This document shows, in pieces, positions 43,567 through 51,575 of a stretch of 64,000 bases of DNA (positions within the stretch are counted from its first letter, which is position 1; the number at the start of each line of letters is the position of its first letter). This DNA is from JAXGMQ01 sp040768585 (lineage in GTDB: Bacteria > Caldisericota > Caldisericia > JAAYUI01): positions 2,107,895-2,171,894 of the forward strand of contig JAXGMQ010000001.1 in assembly GCA_040768585.1 (NCBI GenBank), in the 5' to 3' direction. Both the position numbers and the translations under genes were made by a program. The notes under the pieces were generated by a model. That model was given only the letters and a program-made list of their open reading frames with translations. It was not told the DNA's origin and ran no database searches.

Positions 43567-44631
43567 TCAGAATCCCTCAAAAAGATCCTTGTCTTCTTCA
43601 TCATTATCTTCTATCTCCTCGTTTTTCTTGTCCTGTTGATCTCTCCACTGAAGATATGAAATCATCTCAGTTGGTTTATCATCAGGCTCAATCACCTGCT
43701 TTGTCGTGCCCTCGTCGGTCTGGTCGGTCTCAAATTCGACGATATCGTCGTATCCTCTTTTTATAGGCTCCCCAACATCGTAGCCCATTGCTTCGTCTTG
43801 GACTGGATTATCGTCGTCTTCACCCGCCTCGGACTCAATTTCGAAATCGTGAGTTGTATCAAAACTTTCTAAGTCTTTATCCTCTTCGGAAAAGGAGATC
43901 GTCGGAGTCTCGACGTCGTCTGACTCTGTGATGTCTTCGGTTGCACCCTCAATGACCTCAGGTTCTCCGTATGCCCCCATCGTGTTTTCACTTTCGGATT
44001 CTTCCTGTTGTGAGAACTCATAACCAGTTAAATCCACAAAACCTTCAGATGGCTGCGTGGTATCTGGCGATTGGGTAGTATCCGCGCTATCGTGGTGTTC
44101 GCCAGTTTCGTCTGGTGGAGCGACAGGTTCAATTCTAATCTCCTCCTCTGACACAGGCATGGCGATGTCATCGTATCCGGTCACTTCGTTCTCTGTTGAG
44201 AAACCCATTCTGCCACTGATTGTGCTAGGTTCGTCAACATTCGATTCTGATAACTCCTCCTCAGAGTCGATACCCAGAATCTCTTGTAGCTTGCTTTTGA
44301 GCAATCCGGCTCTGTAGAGCAACATCCCAAGATTTGCTTTGATGCCGGCTATTACAAACAGCGAGAACGTGCCAGCTGCAAAAACAAGTAGGTAGGAGTC
44401 TGGGTTTTTGACAAGAACGTACTCACTTTCGAGTTTTCCAGCCCTTTCTGAGATCGCAGATGCAATGCCAAGGATTGATGACGAAGAGGCTGAGAGGGCG
44501 TCTGTCAACGATTTGTCCTCACCGGGGAATGACTCTATTGTGAGTCCATCAGGGGACGAGACTGTTAGCTCTTGACAGTGTTTGATTTTCTGCGCGGTTT
44601 CCCTAAGAAGGTCTAGGATAGCAGAGCTCAT
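43567..44631 (-). CDS. Roadblock/LC7-like protein with long acidic tail
   Basis: About 354 residues from ATG 44631, which overlaps the previous stop as ATGA; 28 further codons upstream lie inside the previous gene. Residues 1-120 form a Roadblock-like alpha/beta domain (SPDGLTIESFPGE, SYLLVFAAGTFSLFVIAGI). The rest, about 125-354, is low-complexity and very acidic (Glu/Asp/Ser/Thr), probably disordered. It forms a pair with the next Roadblock protein. In other bacteria such proteins regulate MglA-type GTPases; one GTPase is encoded at 54543. Confidence 0.65.
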   Translation of the reverse strand: MSSAILDLLRETAQKIKHCQELTVSSPDGLTIESFPGEDKSLTDALSASSSSILGIASAISERAGKLESEYVLVKNPDSYLLVFAAGTFSLFVIAGIKANLGMLLYRAGLLKSKLQEILGIDSEEELSESNVDEPSTISGRMGFSTENEVTGYDDIAMPVSEEEIRIEPVAPPDETGEHHDSADTTQSPDTTQPSEGFVDLTGYEFSQQEESESENTMGAYGEPEVIEGATEDITESDDVETPTISFSEEDKDLESFDTTHDFEIESEAGEDDDNPVQDEAMGYDVGEPIKRGYDDIVEFETDQTDEGTTKQVIEPDDKPTEMISYLQWRDQQDKKNEEIEDNDEEDKDLFEGF

Positions 44632-44993
44632 CGAAGCGCATCCTTGAACTTGTCTTCCATTTTGGAAAGGAGATATTTCGCTTTTCCGATATTGCCTGAT
44701 GATACATCGAGGCAAAGAAGAACAAAGAAATTTGTGCCCTCTATGCCTGACAATACGATTGAATGTTTTTCCAGTGAGAAAATGGCGGACAAATTATCAC
44801 CACAATCTATCTCTGCGACAGCTTTTCTGGTTTGGTTATAAATGGATGCAAACTCAACGGTCATTGCAAATATGTCAACTTCACTTGAGAGGATGTTTTG
44901 GGAGATAACCAATCCATCTGTTCCTACAACAGCAGCGCACTCAAACCCGGTCATATCGTCTCTGATATCTTGAAGTAGTCCATCAACTTGCAT
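44628..44993 (-). CDS. Roadblock/LC7 domain protein
   Basis: 121 residues, a single compact Roadblock domain: LLQDIRDDMTGFECAAVVGTDGLVI, FAMTVEFASIYNQTRKAVAEI, and SIVLSGIEGTNFFVLLCL. It is probably a dimer or heterodimer with the following Roadblock protein, translationally coupled by ATGA. The likely role is regulation of a small Ras-like GTPase (MglB-like). It is the first gene of the rluB group, with a weak GGGGG ribosome site. Confidence 0.8.
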   Translation of the reverse strand: MQVDGLLQDIRDDMTGFECAAVVGTDGLVISQNILSSEVDIFAMTVEFASIYNQTRKAVAEIDCGDNLSAIFSLEKHSIVLSGIEGTNFFVLLCLDVSSGNIGKAKYLLSKMEDKFKDALR

Positions 44994-45075
44994 TAGAAGC
45001 CCCCATTTCTTTTCTTGTACTCAGATGTTATATCAATCTCTGGGTTGGTCAACCCCGTCTAAAACGCTTTATTAT

Positions 45076-45102
45076 TTGAAATAATCAATAATTGTATATA
45101 AT
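45076..45102 (+). promoter_or_regulatory. Promoter of the radical SAM-pheST group, apparently leaderless
   Basis: TTGAAA (45076-45081), a 15-nt spacer and perfect TATAAT (45097-45102). The ATG at 45114 is 11 nt after the -10 box and no ribosome site lies between, so the leader is about 5 nt or absent. Confidence 0.55.
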
Positions 45103-45113
45103 AGTCAGTCAAT

Positions 45114-46493
45114 ATGAACAAGATTCTCCAGATACTATTTTCATCAAGGATGCTTCGGGCAATTCTAAGAAACAAAAAAGAGCTGTCCAAACAAATTATC
45201 GATTCGATTGGAAAAAAGGCGAAACTTGGCTTTTTTGATTCAATCTATGCAGCCCTTTTCAAGTTCTGTCTTTGGGCATACACGAGATCACACGGAATAG
45301 TGTGGAATGAACTGAAAAACACTATGCAAGACCCAGGTATCGCAAGATGCTTCAAGGTGGCAATCGACAGTGTCGTCGAGTATGGGCTTAAGATTCCAGT
45401 TGTTCTGACCGCCCCCCTGTCAGTTGTTTTCAACCTTACAAACAGGTGTAACCTCGCTTGCAAGCACTGTTTTCAAAAAGCCCACATCGACGAAACAGAC
45501 CACATGACACTTCAACAGAAGCTTTCTATCATCGACCAACTCAATGATGCAGGCACGGCAGCAATCACGTTCTCTGGTGGAGAGCCTCTTATGTCAGACG
45601 ATTTCTTCACGGTCGCTGGCTATGCCTACAACAAAGGCGTTTTTGTCTCGATTGACACAAATGGGACTCTCATCGATGAGACGATGGCAAAAAAACTCCA
45701 TGATATAGGCATCAGATACGCTCAGATATCAATAGATTCGGTTGACCCAAAGGAGCATGACAACTTTAGGATGCAAGAGGGAGCGTTTGGCAAAAGTATG
45801 CAGGCTGCCAAGTTCCTCTCAAGCATTGGTGTGCATTTGTCGATGGGCGTTACACTCACAAGCTTCAATGCAGGAAAAATTGATGAATTCATTGATCTAG
45901 CAAAGAAGAATCATTTCAACAGGATTGTTTTCTACCACCTAGTTCCTGTTGGTCGTGGTGAAGAGATTCCAGAGCTTGACCTGACACCTCAACAAAGATC
46001 GGCCGTCATGGAGAAGCTTGCCAAAATTGATGATCCTGAGATTGACATCATCTCTGAAACCCCACACTTTGCACTTGAGACATCAAGAATCAAGAGGAAA
46101 GACAAATCGATTCTTCCAAATTCAAACGCATTCCCAATTACGGCATACTTCAACATGAGACCGGCCTACAGAATCTTCAGGGCAATGAAGGAAATCTTTG
46201 GCGGGTGCCCAGCGGGTAGGCTTTATGCCAACATCCAACCAAATGGAGACCTAACCCCTTGCATGTTCTCGCCGTTTTATCCTGTCGTTGGCAATCTCAC
46301 GAAACAAACACTCAAAGAAGCTTGGCAGGGATTTGTACCCTACTGGGACAGGAAAAACTTAAAAGCTGCGTGCAAGGCATGCAAAAACAACATAGTCTGC
46401 GGTGGTTGCAGGGCAAGAGCAGCATCAAGAGGTGACCACCTTGGTTTTGACTACGGATGTGATATAAAAAAATACTTCGTGGAGGCTCGATAG
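45114..46493 (+). CDS. Radical SAM/SPASM domain protein
   Basis: 459 residues. The radical SAM [4Fe-4S] motif is CNLACKHC (Cys112, 116, 119), followed by GGEPL. The C-terminal SPASM region has Cys in GGCPAGR, TPCMF, ACKACKNN, VCGGC and YGC, enough for two auxiliary clusters. Proteins of this type modify peptides (heme d1/AhbC-like and peptide-maturase relatives); no precursor peptide gene is seen next to it. The first 95 residues are a helical extension with no match. It leads the plus-strand run that continues into pheS with a 2-nt gap. Confidence 0.88.
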   Translation: MNKILQILFSSRMLRAILRNKKELSKQIIDSIGKKAKLGFFDSIYAALFKFCLWAYTRSHGIVWNELKNTMQDPGIARCFKVAIDSVVEYGLKIPVVLTAPLSVVFNLTNRCNLACKHCFQKAHIDETDHMTLQQKLSIIDQLNDAGTAAITFSGGEPLMSDDFFTVAGYAYNKGVFVSIDTNGTLIDETMAKKLHDIGIRYAQISIDSVDPKEHDNFRMQEGAFGKSMQAAKFLSSIGVHLSMGVTLTSFNAGKIDEFIDLAKKNHFNRIVFYHLVPVGRGEEIPELDLTPQQRSAVMEKLAKIDDPEIDIISETPHFALETSRIKRKDKSILPNSNAFPITAYFNMRPAYRIFRAMKEIFGGCPAGRLYANIQPNGDLTPCMFSPFYPVVGNLTKQTLKEAWQGFVPYWDRKNLKAACKACKNNIVCGGCRARAASRGDHLGFDYGCDIKKYFVEAR

Positions 46494-46495
46494 AT

Positions 46496-47521
46496 ATGGA
46501 TTTTGTGGATGTAAAACAAAGGGCAACAGACGCTATCAAAAGCGCTCAGACATCAGTTGAGCTCGAAAATATCCGTGTTGCGTTCCTTGGAAGAAAAGGT
46601 GAGATAACAGTAGCCTTTAAACAAATGGCGGAACTTGAACCTGAGCAGAAAAAGGAATTTGCCAAGAATCTCAACATTTTAAAAAATGATGTGACCTCAG
46701 AACTCGATGCTAAACAGGAGATTCTTCTTGAGAAAGAAAAAAACGAGAAGATTCTGAGCGAGAAGATTGACCACACCATGCCTGGCAGGAGGTGGAGCAG
46801 AGGAACACTCCACCCACTGACCATTGTCCAGCAAGAGATAGCAGATGTATTCCACAGCATCGGGTTTGAAGTACGGCAAGGACAACACATTGAGGACGAT
46901 TTTCACAACTTTGAGGCGTTGAATTTCCCACCCTTTCATCCAGCCAGAGCTATGCAAGACACTTTCTATGTTGATGGTGGCAAGCTCCTCCGTACACACA
47001 CTTCACCAACTCAGGTTCGCACAATGGAATCAAAGCAACCGCCTATTCGCATGATTGCTATGGGAACGTGTTTCAGGACTGATGCAACCGATGCATCCCA
47101 TATGCCTGTCTTCCACCAGCTTGAAGGTCTTATGATTGACAAACACATCACATTCTCTGATCTGGCTGGTATCTTGTCGCTGCTCCTCTCTGAGGTGTTT
47201 GGTCATGGCACAAAAGTAAAGTTCCTGCCATCCTATTTTCCGTTTGTTGAGCCCGGCGCTGAAACGCTTGCTTCCTGCCCCTTCTGCGGTGGTGAGGGTT
47301 GCCGAACCTGCCAGCAGTCTGGTTGGATCGAAATGGGTGGTTCTGGCATGGTTCACCCCAACGTGTTGAGGAATGTTGGCTATGACCCAGAGGTTTACCA
47401 GGGATTTGCGTTTGGCTGGGGAATAGAGAGGATAGCTATGCTTAAGTTTGGCATCAGCGACATCCGCGACTTCTACACCGGCGACACAAGATTTTTGGCT
47501 CAGTTTGGGGGTGTAAGATGA
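46496..47521 (+). CDS. pheS: Phenylalanyl-tRNA synthetase alpha subunit
   Basis: Class II aminoacyl-tRNA synthetase, 341 residues. An N-terminal coiled coil (1-85) precedes the motifs MPGRRWSRGTLHPLTIVQQE, CFRTDATDASHMPVFHQLEG (motif 2) and FGWGIERIAMLKFGISDIRD (motif 3). A Cys-rich CPFCGGEGCRTC insert (about 260) may bind zinc. It overlaps pheT by 4 nt. Confidence 0.97.
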   Translation: MDFVDVKQRATDAIKSAQTSVELENIRVAFLGRKGEITVAFKQMAELEPEQKKEFAKNLNILKNDVTSELDAKQEILLEKEKNEKILSEKIDHTMPGRRWSRGTLHPLTIVQQEIADVFHSIGFEVRQGQHIEDDFHNFEALNFPPFHPARAMQDTFYVDGGKLLRTHTSPTQVRTMESKQPPIRMIAMGTCFRTDATDASHMPVFHQLEGLMIDKHITFSDLAGILSLLLSEVFGHGTKVKFLPSYFPFVEPGAETLASCPFCGGEGCRTCQQSGWIEMGGSGMVHPNVLRNVGYDPEVYQGFAFGWGIERIAMLKFGISDIRDFYTGDTRFLAQFGGVR

Positions 47522-49893
47522 TCCTTTCAATGAACTTCCTAAAATCCATTGTTCCGTGGGATATCACCTCAAAAGAGATAGTCGATGGCTTCACAATGCT
47601 CGGACTTGAGGTTGAGAGCTACCACAAAAGACACAACGTTGATAAATGTGTAATCGGTATCATCAAGGAACTCACACCAGTAACTGAAAAGCTCCAACTC
47701 GCCAAAACCCAAATCTCAGAAACAGAGATTATTGATATCGTTACAAACTCAAAAACTGTTGCTGTCTCCGACAAGGTTCCTGTAGTACTTGTTGGTGGAA
47801 TGGTTGGCGACCTCAAAATAACAGAGAGAAAACTTCAAGGAACGGCTTCGTATGGAATGTTCCTTACATCAAAGGACTTCCTCATCTCTGGAGAACATCT
47901 TCCAGTTTCTGAGCGTGAGAGTGTTTGGAAGCTTCCAGATGATGCGCCAGAGTTTACAAATCCCAATGAGACAATGTGGCTCTCTGACGAGATAATCGAG
48001 ATAAAAATCACTCCAAATCACCCAGAATGGCTTTGCCTTGAGGGACTCATCAGAGAAGTTGCGCTTGTCATGTGGTGGAAAACGGGTAAAACCCATGAAA
48101 TCCCAGAACTTCCGATTGACTACTCAACACTCGATGTGTCAACTGCTGACAGCTTCAAGATAGAAATCCAAGATGGCAAAGATTGCCCAAATTACACTGG
48201 TGTTTTGGCTGACGTCTCGGTTAAACCATCCGGATTTGAGATGAGAAAAAGGCTTCTTGCCGCAGGACTCCGCCCCATCAACAATGTCGTCGATGCCTCG
48301 AACCTCGCAATGTATTACACCAACCAACCAACTCATGCGTTTGACGCAGACACCTTGAAATCAGGCGTTGTAAGAGTCGCATCAATAGATAAACCGATGC
48401 AGTTTGTGACGCTCGATGATGTGAAGAGAGACCTGCCAGCGGGAACCATGATGATCTGGGATGGCGACAAACCAATCGCAGTCGCCGGCATCATGGGTGG
48501 CACTGAGACAGAGGTCACAAACTCAACGAAGAGAATCTTCCTCGAATCGGCATCTTTCTACAACATGAAAATATCCGAATCAGTCTCGAAGATTGGTCTG
48601 AGGTCTGACGCAAGCTCTAGGTTCGAGAAGGGATGTGATATCACATCAGCCAACAGGACAGCGTTCCTTGTCATGAATTTGATTGGCACAAAACCGCAGA
48701 AAAAAGCAACAGTAGCGGCTGAGTATAACACACCCACCGTAACACTTCGAACAGAGAGAATGAAACACCTACTTGGATACATGCCAGAGATTGACAAAAT
48801 CAAAACGGGCTTGTCGATTCTCGGTTTGTCCTCAAAGGGAGATTCCCCAATTGAATTCTCCATTCCCGGCAATAGAGCTATCGACCTTGCAACGGAGATT
48901 GACCTTATCGAAGAGGCAGTAAGAGTGACTGGTTACGACAAGGTTCCATCTACCCTTCCACAAATTTCACTTTCTCCAATTGAAGAGTTACCAGGTTTTG
49001 CCTTCGAGACGAGAATCAAAAGAATCTTGGCTGGTTTCGGTTTGAATGAGTGTTATACATTACCCTTCACATCGGCAGATGAGTTGAACCAATACTCAAT
49101 GGGTTCACATGTTGAAAAAGCGGTCAATATTTCAAATCCTCTCACAAGCGATTCAACACATATGAGACCAACGCTTGAGATTGGTATCCTCAAAACCGCA
49201 ACCTGGAACATAAGGCAATCTAACACTAATTTGACTCTCTTTGAAGTCGGAGGTCAATACAACCCAGAGACGAGAAATATCGCAATCCTTTTGACGGGTG
49301 AGAACCAGGTTTCCTGGGATAGGAAGAATCCATTTGACTTCTATGACATGAAGGGTCTTGTTGAAGACTTGCTTTCATCGTTGGGCATTTCTGATTATGA
49401 ATTGATTCCATCGAACATCTCACATCTTCACCCCTACAGACAGGTTGAGGTTAGAATCTCAGGAAATGGAGCTGGATACTTTGGTCAGCTGCACCCAGAC
49501 ACAGATGACACAATTGACTCGAAACACAAGGTATACGTTGCGAATATCGATGTCCTTAAATTGATGGAAGCATACACGTCCACCCCGAAAACAGAGCAGA
49601 TTTCTAAGTTCCCGCCAATCCTTCGAGACATATCAGTTATCGCAGCGAATGATGTTTTGTGTGCCGATATAACTGATATCATCAAGGATGCGGCTGGCGC
49701 AAAGCTGGAGGCTGTAAATCTTTTTGATGTTTTCACCTCAGAAGAAATGAAACAAAACAAACAGAGATCGCTCTCATTCTCGCTTGTCTTTGTAGATAAC
49801 GAAGGAACGATGAAGGGTGAGGAGATTGATACAATCATCGAACAGGTCTCAAATAGGCTTAAACAGAAGGGTGTAGCTCCACGTATGGGGTGA
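47518..49893 (+). CDS. pheT: Phenylalanyl-tRNA synthetase beta subunit
   Basis: 791 residues. The domains in order are the short B1 start (MNFLKSIVPWDI), an EMAP-like tRNA-binding domain (KLQLAKTQI...GTASYGMFLTSKD), the B3/B4 editing domain (PTHAFDADTL...GIMGGTETEV), B5, a catalytic-like domain, and a C-terminal FDX-ACB anticodon-binding domain (ISKFPPILRDISVIA). ATG 47518 overlaps pheS; an internal ATG at codon 5 is also possible. The Pol X-like gene starts in its last bases (GTGA). Confidence 0.97.
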   Translation: MILSMNFLKSIVPWDITSKEIVDGFTMLGLEVESYHKRHNVDKCVIGIIKELTPVTEKLQLAKTQISETEIIDIVTNSKTVAVSDKVPVVLVGGMVGDLKITERKLQGTASYGMFLTSKDFLISGEHLPVSERESVWKLPDDAPEFTNPNETMWLSDEIIEIKITPNHPEWLCLEGLIREVALVMWWKTGKTHEIPELPIDYSTLDVSTADSFKIEIQDGKDCPNYTGVLADVSVKPSGFEMRKRLLAAGLRPINNVVDASNLAMYYTNQPTHAFDADTLKSGVVRVASIDKPMQFVTLDDVKRDLPAGTMMIWDGDKPIAVAGIMGGTETEVTNSTKRIFLESASFYNMKISESVSKIGLRSDASSRFEKGCDITSANRTAFLVMNLIGTKPQKKATVAAEYNTPTVTLRTERMKHLLGYMPEIDKIKTGLSILGLSSKGDSPIEFSIPGNRAIDLATEIDLIEEAVRVTGYDKVPSTLPQISLSPIEELPGFAFETRIKRILAGFGLNECYTLPFTSADELNQYSMGSHVEKAVNISNPLTSDSTHMRPTLEIGILKTATWNIRQSNTNLTLFEVGGQYNPETRNIAILLTGENQVSWDRKNPFDFYDMKGLVEDLLSSLGISDYELIPSNISHLHPYRQVEVRISGNGAGYFGQLHPDTDDTIDSKHKVYVANIDVLKLMEAYTSTPKTEQISKFPPILRDISVIAANDVLCADITDIIKDAAGAKLEAVNLFDVFTSEEMKQNKQRSLSFSLVFVDNEGTMKGEEIDTIIEQVSNRLKQKGVAPRMG

Positions 49894-51575
49894 CATCCTG
49901 GGAAGTAGCCCAGAGGCTACGCAATATCTCAAAGCTTGCACCATTTGCCCCCAGTAATCTGGGGGTTTTGCGTTTAAGGTATCTTGATGCATCTACGCTC
50001 TTCATGTCACTTGATCTTGACGATGTTGGAGATGAACTGGTCGAGTACTTGGCACGTTCTCACCAGATTGACTCAGGTATTGCTGATGCAGTTACTGGGA
50101 TACTGAAATCAAACATATCTCCGCTTGAGGATAACCTTCGAAATACTATCCCAAAGGGGATAAGATATCTGTCGGAAATTGACTCACTTCAGCCATCTAC
50201 AATCCGAAAGCTGTTTTTTGACCTGTCCATTGAAACACCTGATGAGTTAGAAAGAGCAATCAGAAGCGGAAGGATAGAGCGGACAACGGGGTTTGGCACA
50301 AGGTTTGCCAGTCAACTCGACAGAATTTTGACGCTTCACCAAAAGGGTCGCAAGGCTCTCGTTCTGTTGAGGGCAATGTACCTCTCAAAAACTGTTAAGA
50401 GGGTCATTGACTCCATTGATGAGGTAAAATCGTCAATTATCGTTGGTGATATTAGGCGTGGAAAAGAGATCATAGACACCGTAGAGATACTTTGTGAGAT
50501 TGATTCGCCAAACAGGATGGTAACCGAGTCCTTGGCGTCAAGATTCGCCTTTGATAAAACAAGCATTACAAAGTCAGGGTTTGAATGTGTGTTTGACGGT
50601 CTGATTCTAAAAGTTCACTTCTGCTCATCAAAATTTTTTGGTTCTGCCAAGGTGTTTTTCACGGGACCATCGAACCACATTGATGGACTATCAAGGCTCA
50701 TTAAAAGAGCAAGAAAGCTTCCGCCCGGATTCTTTGCTATATCTGGTTCTGAGGAGGAGTTCTATGCCAAACTTGGATTAACCCATATCCCGCCTGAGGT
50801 TCGAGAATGGGATGATGCTATTGAACTGGCAAAGAGCGGATTCAAGTGGGGCTTGATTGAGAAGGAAGATATTCTCGGAGATTTGCACGTGCACACCAAT
50901 TGGAGTGATGGAAGGTCAAACCTCAAAGAACTCGTGCAGACAGCAAGTAGGATTGGGTATGACTATCTTGCCATCACCGATCACGCCAACAAACTCTCTG
51001 TAGCCAATGGCATCTCCATGGAATCACTTGTTAAGCAGATTGCAAACATCAGGAAGCGCAACGCAGAACATACCGATTTTGAGGTTATTCCAGGTATAGA
51101 ATACAATATTGACAACAGTGGAATGATTGATTACTCGATTCGAGAGAGGATTTTTAAGATTGGGGCGATACACACTGGCATCAGCCAAACAAAAGAAGAG
51201 ATAACAGAACGATATGTAAACGCAATAACAAACACTAATATTAACGTTCTCGGGCATATCACATCTAGGAAACTATTTGTAAGGGACGGTTATGATCTTG
51301 ATTGGGAGCCTATCTTTGACAAGTGTGCGAAAAGGAATGTTGCGGTTGAACTCAACTACGCTCCAGATAGAATGGACTTACCATGGGAGATAGCAAGAAT
51401 AGCAGACAAATGCGGTTGCATGTTCGCTCTTGGTGGGGATATTCACTACTCTATGCAACTGTTTAATGTTGATCTTGGGGTGCTGATTTCTCGAAGGGCT
51501 GGTCTTTCAAAGGAAAAAATGTTAAACTGCCATGAGTCCAAAATAGTAAGAGAGTGGACACGGAGTAGAGTGTGA
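49890..51575 (+). CDS. PolX-like protein: PHP phosphoesterase with degenerate polymerase domain
   Basis: 561 residues, the length of bacterial DNA polymerase X. Helix-hairpin-helix-like regions lie at about 55-150 and a pol-beta-like core at 155-320. The usual GSxRRGxETxxDxD motif reads GDIRRGKEIIDTVEIL (186-201), so both catalytic Asp positions appear to be Thr197 and Glu199. The third, in VDLR, is Ile (LILK, 238-241). The C-terminal PHP domain keeps its metal ligands: DLHVHTNWSDG (331-341), ITDHAN, GIEYN, GAIHTG, GHITSR and GDIHYS. It is probably a 3'-5' exonuclease or phosphoesterase without polymerase activity. The GTG start overlaps pheT; mutS2 follows by GTGA. Confidence 0.85.
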   Translation: MTSWEVAQRLRNISKLAPFAPSNLGVLRLRYLDASTLFMSLDLDDVGDELVEYLARSHQIDSGIADAVTGILKSNISPLEDNLRNTIPKGIRYLSEIDSLQPSTIRKLFFDLSIETPDELERAIRSGRIERTTGFGTRFASQLDRILTLHQKGRKALVLLRAMYLSKTVKRVIDSIDEVKSSIIVGDIRRGKEIIDTVEILCEIDSPNRMVTESLASRFAFDKTSITKSGFECVFDGLILKVHFCSSKFFGSAKVFFTGPSNHIDGLSRLIKRARKLPPGFFAISGSEEEFYAKLGLTHIPPEVREWDDAIELAKSGFKWGLIEKEDILGDLHVHTNWSDGRSNLKELVQTASRIGYDYLAITDHANKLSVANGISMESLVKQIANIRKRNAEHTDFEVIPGIEYNIDNSGMIDYSIRERIFKIGAIHTGISQTKEEITERYVNAITNTNINVLGHITSRKLFVRDGYDLDWEPIFDKCAKRNVAVELNYAPDRMDLPWEIARIADKCGCMFALGGDIHYSMQLFNVDLGVLISRRAGLSKEKMLNCHESKIVREWTRSRV

